Below are positions 1-7,839 of a stretch of DNA of 20,898 bases, piece by piece. The position numbers were made by a program, and so were the translations under genes. The first letter of the stretch is position 1, and the number at the start of each line of letters is the position of its first letter. The notes under the pieces were generated by a model, which made no database searches, was not told the origin of the DNA, and saw nothing but the letters and a program-made list of their open reading frames with translations. Location: positions 1-20,898 of IMG/VR virus record IMGVR_UViG_3300027734_000363, one strand, 5' to 3'. This DNA is from a virus.

Positions 1-1388
1 ATGACTTCATGGTGTTTGTGCAGGAGATGTGGCCTAACTTCATCCATGGTCGGCACCATGCCAAAATGGCTCAGGCATTTGAGCGAGTGGCGCGAGGCGA
101 GTGTAAAAGGCTCATCATCAACATGCCGCCACGGCATACCAAGTCAGAATTTGCGTCTTACCTGCTGCCAGCTTGGTTTTTTGGCAAATTTCCGGGTAAA
201 AAAGTCATTCAAACCAGCCACACTGCTGAATTAGCGGTAGGTTTTGGTCGAAAAGTGCGTAACTTGGTTGACTCTGACCGGTACAAGGACATATTTCCTG
301 AAGTTTCGCTCCAAGCGGATTCAAAAGCAGCAGGGCGTTGGGCTACTAATTATGGTGGGGACTACTTCGCTATTGGTATTGGTGGCGCGGTTACCGGTAA
401 AGGTGCCGACCTATTAATTATTGACGACCCGCACTCGGAGCAAGAGGCGACCATAGCTGAGACTAACCCCGAGATTTACGACAAGACTTACGAGTGGTAC
501 ACATCCGGCCCACGTCAGCGTCTCCAGCCGGGTGGGGCTATTGTGGTTGTGATGACTCGTTGGTCTAAGAAAGATTTGACGGGGCAAACACTCAAAGCAG
601 CGGCGCAGCGTGACGGAGATGAGTGGCGCGTGATTGAGTTTCCGGCAATCCTGCCTTCGGGTAAACCCCTATGGCCGGGGTTTTGGTCTATTAGGGAGTT
701 GGAAGCACTGCGCACTGAGTTGCCCGCAAGCAAGTGGCAAGCGCAGTACATGCAGCAGCCGACTTCGGACGTGTCGGCCATCATCAAGCGGGAATGGTGG
801 CAAGTGTGGGATGAGGATAGTCCGCCCTCGTGCGAATTTATCATTCAGTCGTGGGATACGGCGTTTCTTAAAACGGAGCGGGCCGACTATTCGGCATGCA
901 CAACGTGGGGTGTTTTTTATATGGACGACGACACGGGTAGGCCGCAGTCCAACATTATTTTGCTCAATGCGTTTAAAAAGCGGATGGAGTTTCCTGAATT
1001 GAAGGCGAGAGCGCAGCAAGAGTTCAAGGAATGGGAGCCGGACTCGTGCATTGTGGAAGCGAAAGCGGCGGGTAGTCCACTGATTTTTGAGCTTCGGGCG
1101 ATGGGAATTCCCGTGCAAGAGTTCACACCAAGCAAAGGAAATGACAAAATAGCCCGTCTGAATGCTGTGGCTGACCTATTTGCAAGTGGTCGTGTGTGGG
1201 TTCCCAATACACATTGGGCGGAGGAACTGGTTGAGGAAGTTGCAAGTTTCCCGTCAGGCGAGCATGACGACATGGTGGACTCGATGAGTCAGGCATTGCT
1301 ACGTTACAGACGTGGTGGCTTTATTCAACTTGATACTGATGAACAAGATGAACCACGGGCTTTCCGCAGGAAAGTGCCGTACTACTGA
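1..1388 (+). CDS. terL: Terminase large subunit (TerL), 5' partial
   Basis: ATP-driven motor and nuclease that cuts and packages phage DNA through the portal. The reading frame is open to the left edge, and the codons before the first ATG (position 9) read D-F, which fits the family's ...DF-x-x-FV...WP-x-FI region. The true start therefore lies upstream and ATG 9 is probably an internal Met. Counting from ATG 9, a Walker A-like P-loop (PPRHTKSE) is at residues 40-47, Walker B (LLIIDD) at 135-140 and a coupling motif (VVVMTRW) at 179-185. The RNase H-like nuclease half shows SWDTA (D283), IVEAK (E350) and HDDMVD (D420, D421, D424). The 459 aa seen, with the N-terminus missing, fits a normal TerL. 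It ends 10 bp before the portal gene. The family call is very secure; the packaging type (cos or headful) cannot be told from this. Confidence 0.95.
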   Translation, partial: DFMVFVQEMWPNFIHGRHHAKMAQAFERVARGECKRLIINMPPRHTKSEFASYLLPAWFFGKFPGKKVIQTSHTAELAVGFGRKVRNLVDSDRYKDIFPEVSLQADSKAAGRWATNYGGDYFAIGIGGAVTGKGADLLIIDDPHSEQEATIAETNPEIYDKTYEWYTSGPRQRLQPGGAIVVVMTRWSKKDLTGQTLKAAAQRDGDEWRVIEFPAILPSGKPLWPGFWSIRELEALRTELPASKWQAQYMQQPTSDVSAIIKREWWQVWDEDSPPSCEFIIQSWDTAFLKTERADYSACTTWGVFYMDDDTGRPQSNIILLNAFKKRMEFPELKARAQQEFKEWEPDSCIVEAKAAGSPLIFELRAMGIPVQEFTPSKGNDKIARLNAVADLFASGRVWVPNTHWAEELVEEVASFPSGEHDDMVDSMSQALLRYRRGGFIQLDTDEQDEPRAFRRKVPYY

Positions 1389-1398
1389 GGATTAAATT

Positions 1399-3867
1399 AT
1401 GGCAATCGAGAAGTCACTTTACGCAGCGCCCCAAGGGATTGAGGAGCTGATAGCCCAAGATGCAGCGTCTCCTCAGATAGAGATTGAGATCGAAGATCCT
1501 GAATCAGTGGATATAAATGTGGGGGGTCTAAATATCCACATGGAGCCCGCAGAAGAATCGGACGAAGACTTCAGTGCCAATCTGGCTGAGTACATTAGCG
1601 AAGAGGCTCTACAGAATCTTGCTTCCGAACTGATTGGTGACTACGACGAAGATGTAGCCAGCCGCAAGGATTGGATGCAGACTTACGTGGACGGCTTGGA
1701 ATTGCTGGGTATGAAACTGGAAGACCGCACCGAACCTTGGGAGGGCGCGTGTGGTGTATATCACCCGATGCTGTCTGAGGCTCTGGTGAAGTTTCAGTCT
1801 GAAACCATGATGGCCACGTTTCCAGCTTCCGGCCCTGTGAAGACTCAGATCATTGGCAAAGAAACACCGGCCAAGAAAGAATCTGCTCAGCGTGTCGCAG
1901 ACGACATGAACTACCAGCTAACAGACGTGATGAAAGAGTACCGTCCCGAGCATGAGCGCATGTTGTGGGGCTTGGGTCTGGCAGGAAATGCGTTCAAGAA
2001 AGTGTATTTTGACCCGTCAATTGACAGGCAAGTGTCGTACTTTGTCCCTGCGGAAGATATCGTCGTGCCGTATGGCGCGTCCAATTTGGACTCTTCTCCT
2101 CGGGTGACTCACGTCATGCGCAAGACCGAGAACGAATTGCGCAAGTTGCAGGTTGCTGGGTTCTATAGAGACATTGATCTAGGCACTCCAGAGAACGTGC
2201 TCGATGAAGTCGAGAAGAAGATCGCGGAGAAGATGGGCTTTAGAGCTACCGCCGATGACCGCTTCAAAGTCTTGGAAATGAACATAGACCTTGATCTTGA
2301 GGGCTATGAACACAAAGACAAGAACGGGGAAGAGACTGGAATTGCACTACCTTATATAGTGACTATAGAGAAAGGCTCTGGCAGTGTTTTGGCGATTCGC
2401 CGTAACTGGGAGCCCGACGACGAGACACACACCAAGCGTCAGCACTTTGTGCATTACGGCTATGTGCCGGGCTTTGGCTTCTACTGTTTTGGTTTGATTC
2501 ACCTGATTGGTGCATTTGCCAAGTCGGCCACAAGCACCATGCGTCAGCTTATTGATGCGGGTACGCTGAGCAACTTGCCCGGTGGTTTCAAGACTCGCGG
2601 TATGCGGGTTAAGGGAGACGACACTCCGATTGCTCCCGGCGAGTGGCGCGATGCGGACGTTGCCAGCGGTACGCTAAAAGATAACTTGTTGCCACTGCCA
2701 TATAAAGAGCCCTCACAAGTTCTTGCTATATTGATGGAGAAAGTTGTCGAGGAAGGCCGTCGCTTTGCCAACACTGCGGATATGCAGATCAGCGACATGA
2801 GTGCTAACGCACCCGTGGGCACCACACTGGCAATCCTTGAGCGCACACTGAAGAACATGTCGGCCATACAGGCGCGTGTCCACTACAGCATGAAGCAGGA
2901 GTTGGGTCTTCTTAAGAAGATTATTGCGGACTACACCCCTGAAGATTACGACTACCAGCCCGTTGAAGGCAGTCGCAAAGCCAAGAAATCTGACTACGAC
3001 GACGTGGATGTGATTCCCGTCAGCGATCCAAATGCGTCCACCATGGCGCAAAAGATTGTTCAGTATCAGGCGGTCATGCAGTTGGCTCAGGCATCCCCTC
3101 AGTTGTACAACTTACCACTTCTGCACCGTCAAATGTTGAGTGTGTTAGGCATCAAGGATGCGAACAAACTGGTGCCGATGGAAGACGACATGAAGCCGAC
3201 CGATCCGGTGACCGAGAACCAGAACGTGCTGATGGGCAAACCTGTCAAAGCCTTCTTGTATCAAGATCATGTGGCGCACATCACGGTTCACACGGCAGCT
3301 ATGAAAGATCCAAGGATTGGACAGTTGCTCCAGAACAACCCGATGGCGCAGGCCATGCAGCAGGCCATGATGGCTCACATCAACGAGCACTTGGGATTTG
3401 AGTACCGTCGTCAGATCGAGCAACAACTTGGTATGCCTTTGCCACCGCAGAAGGATGAATCTGGTGAAGAGATGCATATGAACCCCGAGATCGAAGCGCG
3501 TCTGTCTCCATTGTTGGCTCAAGCGGCTCAGCAACTACTGCAAAACAACCAGCAGCAAGTGGCTCAGCAGCAAGCCCAGCAACAGGCTCAAGATCCATTG
3601 ATCCAAATGCAGCAACAAGAGCTGCAACTTAAGGCGCAAGAAGTCATGCTCAAACAGCAGAAACAGCAGATTGATGCCGCTGCTAAAGCAGATCAGTTGG
3701 ATATTGAGCGTGAGCGAATTGCCAAACAGCAGGAAACCGAATTCAAGCGGATTTCAGTTGACGCATTGAAAGTGGCTGCGCAAATGGAAGAAGACCGCGA
3801 GAAGCAAACAATGGATCGCAGAGCGGATATTCTTAAAAATTTGAGGATCAATAATGAACGCACTTGA
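1399..3867 (+). CDS. Portal protein (large, podovirus-type)
   Basis: Predicted dodecameric portal at the capsid vertex, the channel for DNA entry and exit. It directly follows terL with a GAGGA ribosome site 8 nt before the ATG. At 822 aa it is in the size range of P22-like and other podovirus portals rather than the roughly 450-550 aa siphovirus type. Residues 1-60 are acidic and carry an IEIEIEDP stretch (27-34) that recurs in the probable scaffold. The central part (about 90-600) contains a W-EG-CGVYHPML region and long helices. The C-terminal 115 residues are Gln-rich and predicted coiled coil, as expected for a portal barrel. The call rests on position after TerL, length and remembered resemblance to portals of uncultured aquatic phages. 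The last 14 nt overlap the next gene. Confidence 0.85.
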   Translation: MAIEKSLYAAPQGIEELIAQDAASPQIEIEIEDPESVDINVGGLNIHMEPAEESDEDFSANLAEYISEEALQNLASELIGDYDEDVASRKDWMQTYVDGLELLGMKLEDRTEPWEGACGVYHPMLSEALVKFQSETMMATFPASGPVKTQIIGKETPAKKESAQRVADDMNYQLTDVMKEYRPEHERMLWGLGLAGNAFKKVYFDPSIDRQVSYFVPAEDIVVPYGASNLDSSPRVTHVMRKTENELRKLQVAGFYRDIDLGTPENVLDEVEKKIAEKMGFRATADDRFKVLEMNIDLDLEGYEHKDKNGEETGIALPYIVTIEKGSGSVLAIRRNWEPDDETHTKRQHFVHYGYVPGFGFYCFGLIHLIGAFAKSATSTMRQLIDAGTLSNLPGGFKTRGMRVKGDDTPIAPGEWRDADVASGTLKDNLLPLPYKEPSQVLAILMEKVVEEGRRFANTADMQISDMSANAPVGTTLAILERTLKNMSAIQARVHYSMKQELGLLKKIIADYTPEDYDYQPVEGSRKAKKSDYDDVDVIPVSDPNASTMAQKIVQYQAVMQLAQASPQLYNLPLLHRQMLSVLGIKDANKLVPMEDDMKPTDPVTENQNVLMGKPVKAFLYQDHVAHITVHTAAMKDPRIGQLLQNNPMAQAMQQAMMAHINEHLGFEYRRQIEQQLGMPLPPQKDESGEEMHMNPEIEARLSPLLAQAAQQLLQNNQQQVAQQQAQQQAQDPLIQMQQQELQLKAQEVMLKQQKQQIDAAAKADQLDIERERIAKQQETEFKRISVDALKVAAQMEEDREKQTMDRRADILKNLRINNERT

Positions 3868-4042
3868 TGTTCTAGTCCAACAAGCGGATGAAAAAGTATC
3901 TCAGATAAAGGATTGGCTGGCAGACGGCAAAGCTGATTCTCTTGAGGAGTACAAGAAACTGTGTGGTGAGGTTCGCGGTCTACTCATCATGCGGGGTTAC
4001 ATACTAGACCTGAAACAAACCATGGAGAACTCGGATGACTGA
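3854..4042 (+). CDS. Small helical protein between portal and co-chaperonin
   Basis: A 62-residue, mostly helical, charged protein with no signal peptide, membrane segment or recognised catalytic motif. Its ATG lies 14 nt inside the end of the portal gene, and its own end overlaps the next ATG by 8 nt. It is therefore probably translationally coupled in the packaging/head operon. The core reads EEYKKLCGEVRGLL followed by a short helix ending in an acidic tail. Similar small proteins behind portals occur in related uncultured phages as I remember them, but I know no function. Head assembly or connector accessory roles are only suggested by position. Confidence 0.7.
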   Translation: MNALDVLVQQADEKVSQIKDWLADGKADSLEEYKKLCGEVRGLLIMRGYILDLKQTMENSDD

Positions 4043-4457
4043 ATCCATTTTGTTGGCTACAGACGCCAACAACCCCCAAGTTGTGGGAGCCTACAACTTC
4101 ACTGCCACCGCAGAGGAAAAAGGCAAACAACTACCCAAACCGTCAGGCTATCGCATTCTTTGCGCCATTCCGGAAGTGGAGCGAGAGTACGAAGACAGCG
4201 GTTTAATTAAAGCAGATGAAACCATACGCAACGAAGAGACTCTTACAACAGTCTTATTTGTTGTTGATATGGGGCCGGACTGCTACAAAGACGAGAAACG
4301 GTTCCCAACAGGGCCGTGGTGCGCGAAGGGTGATTTTGTCCTTGTGCGTCCCCATGCGGGTTCACGTTTGGTCATCCATGGCCGAGAGTTCCGAATTATC
4401 AATGATGATTCGGTCGAGGGGGTAGTAGATGATCCCCGTGGTATTAAACGTAAATAA
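4035..4457 (+). CDS. GroES-like co-chaperonin
   Basis: A 140-aa protein whose central part matches the GroES (Cpn10) layout. A first beta strand, SGYRILCAIPEVE (37-49), is followed by a long loop with the tripeptide GLI (56-58), which corresponds to the hydrophobic GroEL-binding IVL of the GroES mobile loop. Next come TTVLFVVDMGP, a G-x-W-C-x-x-GD-x-VL segment (93-103) and a terminal strand with HGREFRIINDDSVEGVV. GroES is about 97 aa; the extra length here is an N-terminal extension of about 35 residues and a longer mobile loop. Phage co-chaperonins such as T4 gp31 replace GroES so that host GroEL can fold the capsid protein, and position between portal and scaffold suits that role. It overlaps the preceding gene by 8 nt. 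The fold assignment is by motif reading and not aligned. Confidence 0.75.
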   Translation: MTESILLATDANNPQVVGAYNFTATAEEKGKQLPKPSGYRILCAIPEVEREYEDSGLIKADETIRNEETLTTVLFVVDMGPDCYKDEKRFPTGPWCAKGDFVLVRPHAGSRLVIHGREFRIINDDSVEGVVDDPRGIKRK

Positions 4458-4468
4458 AGGAGCACAAA

Positions 4469-5431
4469 ATGCCTTTAGACCAAGACGAATTTAAGTTTCC
4501 TGACGAAGTAGCGCAGGAGAGTAAGGGAAAACCCGTAGAGAATGCGGCACCCGAAATTGAAATTGAGATTGAGGACGATACCCCCGTCGAAGATCGTGGC
4601 CGTCAGCCGTTGCCAAAACCCTTAGTTGAGGATTTGGAAAGAGATGAATTAGACCAATACGACGACAATGTTAAGAGCAAACTTAAACAGATGCGTAAGG
4701 TTTGGCACGATGAGCGGCGCGAGAAAGAGGCTGCTTTACGAGAACACCAAGAAGCACTTTCTGTAGCTCAAAAGCTACTTCAAGAAAACCAGCGCATTAA
4801 ACAGATCCTGACAAATGGCGAAAAAGAATTCGCCACCACAGTGCAGAGTAATGCGTCCATGGAATTGGATGTAGCTAAGCGGGCCTATAAAGAAGCCTAC
4901 GATGCCGGGGATTCTGATAAGTTGGTTGAAGCTCAGCAGGCAATGCAAGAAGCAAACTTGAAACTTATTCAAGCAAAAAACTTTAAATTACCCTCTTTAC
5001 AAGAGGAACAATATGAAGTACAACCCCCACAACAGCAGCAACAATCTGTTCCTAAACCCGATCCTAGGGCTGAAGCGTGGCAAGAACGTAACAGTTGGTT
5101 TGGTCGGAGTAAGGCGATGACAGCGTTTGCTTTAGGTTTACACGAAGAACTTAAAGAAACTGGAGTCCAGATTGGTTCTGATGAGTATTACGGCACATTG
5201 GACAAAACGATGCGCAAACGGTTCCCTGATGCCTTTGGTATTGAGGAAGTGGAACAAGGTCGTGAACAGCCACGGGCAAAACCTGCGACTGTTGTGGCTC
5301 CGGCAACGCGCAGTACGGCCTCCAACAAGGTCAAACTAAAGCAGAGCCAGATGAATACGATCAAAAAACTTGGAATTACTCCTGAGCAGTATGTGAAGGA
5401 ATTCCTTAAAGTGGAGGCCCAAAATGGCTGA
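4469..5431 (+). CDS. Probable capsid scaffolding protein
   Basis: A 320-aa, highly charged protein placed between portal and capsid genes, where scaffolds normally lie. An AAGGAG ribosome site precedes the ATG. Residues 1-75 are acidic and low complexity, with EIEIEIED at 29-36, nearly the same as a motif in the portal. Residues about 80-180 are rich in E, K, Q and A and look coiled-coil. A Gln-rich linker (near 195-205) leads to a globular part with ERNSWFGRSKAMTAFALGLH. The C-terminus is basic with VKLKQSQMNTIKKLGITPEQY, a likely capsid-binding end. No enzyme motif or protease signature is visible. The scaffold role is inferred from context and composition. The last 8 nt overlap the next gene. 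Confidence 0.65.
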   Translation: MPLDQDEFKFPDEVAQESKGKPVENAAPEIEIEIEDDTPVEDRGRQPLPKPLVEDLERDELDQYDDNVKSKLKQMRKVWHDERREKEAALREHQEALSVAQKLLQENQRIKQILTNGEKEFATTVQSNASMELDVAKRAYKEAYDAGDSDKLVEAQQAMQEANLKLIQAKNFKLPSLQEEQYEVQPPQQQQQSVPKPDPRAEAWQERNSWFGRSKAMTAFALGLHEELKETGVQIGSDEYYGTLDKTMRKRFPDAFGIEEVEQGREQPRAKPATVVAPATRSTASNKVKLKQSQMNTIKKLGITPEQYVKEFLKVEAQNG

Positions 5432-5873
5432 AAATAGACTCGCAAGAGAACTTGAAACACGTGCGATAGTGGAGCGTCCTAAGCAGTGGATGCAACCTGA
5501 ATTGTTGCCCGAGCCAGACAAACAGGCTGGGTATAGATATCGCTGGATTCGTGTTTCGACGAATAACATGGCAGATCCCCGTAACCTATCGGCCAAACTC
5601 CGTGAAGGTTGGGAGCCCGTTCCCGTCGAAGAACAACCCAAATTCCGACTGTTAGCTGATCCCAATAGTCGTTATAAAGACAACATTGAGATTGGCGGGC
5701 TATTACTTTGCAAGACACCTTCTGATTTTGTAGACCAGCGAAATGAATTTTTTGCTAAACAGACACAAGCTCAGACGGACGCTGTAGATAATAGTTTCAT
5801 GCGTCAAAGCGATGCGCGGATGCCGCTCTTTAGAGAGCGTAAATCTTCAAGTAGCTTTGGCAAAGGTACTTAA
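5424..5873 (+). CDS. Conserved capsid-region protein of unknown function
   Basis: A soluble 149-aa protein starting 8 nt inside the scaffold gene, so probably translationally coupled. It has RYRWIRVSTNNMADPRN (38-54), LREGWEPVP (59-67), NIEIGGLLLCKTP (91-103) and a C-terminal MPLFRERKSS segment. I recall this pattern from many uncultured aquatic phage contigs, always near the capsid gene and without a known function. There is no signal peptide or membrane segment. A role in the prohead, as a minor capsid or assembly factor, is inferred from location only. Confidence 0.75.
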   Translation: MAENRLARELETRAIVERPKQWMQPELLPEPDKQAGYRYRWIRVSTNNMADPRNLSAKLREGWEPVPVEEQPKFRLLADPNSRYKDNIEIGGLLLCKTPSDFVDQRNEFFAKQTQAQTDAVDNSFMRQSDARMPLFRERKSSSSFGKGT

Positions 5874-5878
5874 TCTTT

Positions 5879-5896
5879 TTTAAGGAGTCTTAAATG
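5879..5896 (+). promoter_or_regulatory. Ribosome-binding site in a mini-hairpin (copy 1)
   Basis: The sequence TTTAAG-GAGT-CTTAAA (5879-5894) is a perfect 6-bp inverted repeat with a 4-nt loop. The Shine-Dalgarno GGAG spans stem and loop, and the last A is the A of the ATG. Positions 5880-5899 are identical for 20 nt to 14611-14630 in front of the long fibre gene. The hairpin is short and AU-rich, so it would be weak; a regulatory effect is inference. Confidence 0.5.
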
Positions 5897-6775
5897 GCTT
5901 ATCCAACTGTATCGGCACCCTATGGGTTTAAGCCGCTCAACCGTCTGGACGGACTGCCCTATGCTGGCGCTACCCGTAAAGTACCGATTGAGTACGCTTA
6001 TGCTCAAAACTTGTTCTACGGTGACGTAGTTCAAATCTCTGGTGGAACTATTGTTCGCTCGTCTATGAGCGCCGCTTCGTCTCCCGGCACCCCCGTTGCT
6101 GGTACGCTCGGCATTTTCTTAGGCTGTTCTTACACTAGCCCCACAACCGGCCAAAAATTGTTTGCTCAGTACTACCCTGCTAGTACCGCTGCTAACGATA
6201 TTGAAGCTATTGTTGTTGACGATCCTCGCGCCCTGATGAAGGCCGTGGTTACCGTCCAAAGTACTTCTTTGGCTAATACCAGCACTACTGTTGGCTATCT
6301 GAACCCCTACTATGTTGGCTCCAATCTGTACATGATTGGTGGCGCTGGTGGTGTTTCTGGCAGCACAACTACCGGTAATTCCGCTCAGTCGGTTTCCGGT
6401 GCTGTCGTTACCTCTGGCACTTCTGGTGCTGGTGATCGTGCTACTACTGCTCTGCCATGGCGCATGGTTGGCGTTGTTCCTGAGACTGCTGTTACCTTGA
6501 CCGGTACTGGTAGCACCTCTGGTTCCAGCGCAACTGTTACCTTGACAGCAGCCGTAACTGGCTTGCTCCCCGGTATGCAGCTTATTTGCTCGACTGGTAC
6601 TGGCACTTTGGCTGGCCAATATGCAACCGTTATTAATGTGGCTACCACCACACTGACCTTGGATACCTCAGTTACTCTGGCTTCCGGTTCAGCTTTATCG
6701 TTTGTAGGTTTCCCAGAAGTCTTGGTGGCTTGGAATGGAAACTTCCATAGCTATAACAACACAACCGGCGTATAA
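5894..6775 (+). CDS. Capsid-associated structural protein with inserted beta domain
   Basis: A 293-aa protein rich in S, T, G and V, just upstream of the major capsid gene. The N-terminus has APYGFKPLNRLDG (8-20), AGATRKVPIEYAYAQNLFYG and later DDPRALMKAVV, a pattern I recall from capsid-region proteins of uncultured phages. The C-terminus FPEVLVAWNGNFHSYN completes that family core. Between about residues 195 and 272 lies a separate beta-rich piece, with GSSATVTLTAAVTGLLPGM and a following TLTLDTSVTLASGSAL, which looks like an inserted surface domain. Decoration or minor head protein is the likely role. The strong ribosome site suggests high expression. Confidence 0.65.
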   Translation: MAYPTVSAPYGFKPLNRLDGLPYAGATRKVPIEYAYAQNLFYGDVVQISGGTIVRSSMSAASSPGTPVAGTLGIFLGCSYTSPTTGQKLFAQYYPASTAANDIEAIVVDDPRALMKAVVTVQSTSLANTSTTVGYLNPYYVGSNLYMIGGAGGVSGSTTTGNSAQSVSGAVVTSGTSGAGDRATTALPWRMVGVVPETAVTLTGTGSTSGSSATVTLTAAVTGLLPGMQLICSTGTGTLAGQYATVINVATTTLTLDTSVTLASGSALSFVGFPEVLVAWNGNFHSYNNTTGV

Positions 6776-6786
6776 GGAGCTAAATC

Positions 6787-7695
6787 ATGGCAATTTCACG
6801 CGCACAACTATTGAAAGAGCTGCTCCCCGGCCTGAACGCTTTGTTTGGTCTGGAATACGCTAAATACGGCGAAGAGCACAAAGAGATCTACGAAACCGAA
6901 ACTTCGGAGCGTAGTTTTGAAGAGGAAACCAAGCTGTCCGGATTCTCCGCCGCTCCGGTGAAGAACGAGGGCGCTGCCATTGCTTATGACAATGCGCAGG
7001 AAGCATGGACTGCTCGATACAACCACGAAACCATTGCTTTGGGCTTCAGCTTGACTGAAGAGGCTATCGAAGACAACTTGTATGACTCGTTGTCCGCTCG
7101 TTACACCAAAGCCTTGGCTCGCGCTATGGCATACACCAAGCAAGTAAAAGCTGCTTCCGTTTTGAATAACGGTTTCAACAGCGGTTACGTTGGTGGTGAC
7201 GGCGTTCCGTTGTTCTCGTCAGCACATCCTTTGATCTCTGGTGGCACCAACAGCAACATCCCATCTACCCCTGCCGACTTGAATGAAACATCGTTGGAAA
7301 ACGCTGTGATTCAGATCAGCTTGTGGACTGATGAGCGTGGCTTGTTGATCGCTGCTAAGCCTAACAAGCTGGTGGTTCCTCCCGCTTTACAGTTCACGGC
7401 AACTCGTTTGCTGGAAACTGAATTGCGTGTGTCTACTGCTGACAACGACATCAACGCATTGAAGAACAATGGTTCTATCCCCGGCGGATACACCATTAAT
7501 CACTTCTTGACCGATACAAACGCTTGGTTCCTGACCACAGACGTTCCAAACGGCATGAAGCATTTCGTGCGTACCCCGTTGCAACAGTCAATGGACGGTG
7601 ATTTTGACACCGGCAACGTCCGTTACAAGTCTCGTGAGCGTTACAGCTTCGGCTGGTCTGACCCTCTGGGCATGTACGGTTCCGCTGGAGCCTAA
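6787..7695 (+). CDS. Major capsid protein (Mu gpT-like, HK97 fold)
   Basis: Predicted main shell subunit, 302 aa. The N-terminus MAISRAQLLKELLPGLNALFG is followed by a stretch with Y-x-ETETSERSFEEETKLSG, probably the E-loop region. Then come YNHETIALGFSLTEEAIEDNLYD, a helical spine, GVPLFSSAHPL, and a C-terminal part with KPNKLVVPP and RERYSFGWSDPLGMYGSAG. This pattern matches Mu gpT-type major head proteins as I remember them. There is no obvious protease-cleaved N-terminal scaffold domain, consistent with a separate scaffold gene. It lies 11 bp after the previous gene, with a GGAG ribosome site, and is followed at once by a strong terminator. Codons are regular and GC-richer at third positions, which fits high expression. 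Confidence 0.85.
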   Translation: MAISRAQLLKELLPGLNALFGLEYAKYGEEHKEIYETETSERSFEEETKLSGFSAAPVKNEGAAIAYDNAQEAWTARYNHETIALGFSLTEEAIEDNLYDSLSARYTKALARAMAYTKQVKAASVLNNGFNSGYVGGDGVPLFSSAHPLISGGTNSNIPSTPADLNETSLENAVIQISLWTDERGLLIAAKPNKLVVPPALQFTATRLLETELRVSTADNDINALKNNGSIPGGYTINHFLTDTNAWFLTTDVPNGMKHFVRTPLQQSMDGDFDTGNVRYKSRERYSFGWSDPLGMYGSAGA

Positions 7696-7696
7696 T

Positions 7697-7722
7697 AAAA
7701 GGGAGCTTCGGCTCCCTTTTTT
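7697..7722 (+). terminator. Rho-independent terminator after the capsid gene
   Basis: AAAAGGGAGC (7697-7706), loop TTCG, then GCTCCCTTTT (7711-7720) followed by more T. This gives a perfect 10-bp stem with a stable UUCG tetraloop and a U-tract, directly after the capsid stop codon. It should end the head-gene transcript or reduce read-through. Confidence 0.92.
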
Positions 7723-7723
7723 G

Positions 7724-7751
7724 TTGCATTATTTTTTTATTAGAGTATATT
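7724..7751 (+). promoter_or_regulatory. Possible promoter downstream of the capsid terminator
   Basis: TTGCAT (7724-7729) and TATATT (7746-7751) are 16 bp apart inside an AT-rich stretch, the only sizeable intergenic gap in the window. The -10 box is one base from consensus and the -35 box is weak. A promoter here makes sense because a terminator lies just upstream and a gene begins at 7840. It could equally be an AT-rich spacer. Confidence 0.3.
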
Positions 7752-7770
7752 TATCCAATCTTGGATTTTT

Positions 7771-7838
7771 GGGGTGTCAGGCAGACCAAGCTGACGACAT
7801 GCAGACAGACACCCTCCAACTCGCATGTGAGGAATCAT
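7771..7838 (+). promoter_or_regulatory. Structured leader (possible pseudoknot) before gene 7840
   Basis: Two perfect inverted repeats interlock. GGGTGTC (7772-7778) pairs with GACACCC (7808-7814), and ACATGC (7797-7802) pairs with GCATGT (7823-7828). Their order is that of an H-type pseudoknot. A third pair, GTCAG/CTGAC (7776-7780 with 7791-7795), competes with the first. The second stem ends directly before the ribosome site GAGGA (7829-7833), so folding could gate translation. The pairings are seen in the sequence; function is inference. Confidence 0.4.
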
Positions 7839-7839
7839 C

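Noticed and set aside
9-11. ATG 9 as the true start of terminase
   Set aside because: The frame is open upstream with family-like residues before it, and the family's usual N-terminus is missing.
6119-6619. 166-aa antisense frame inside the 5894 gene
   Set aside because: No ribosome site, no recognisable motif, and composition mirrors the Thr/Ser/Gly-rich sense gene.
7723-7839. tRNA or other known RNA gene in the gap after the capsid
   Set aside because: No cloverleaf or known riboswitch core could be found; only the short interlocked repeats are supported.
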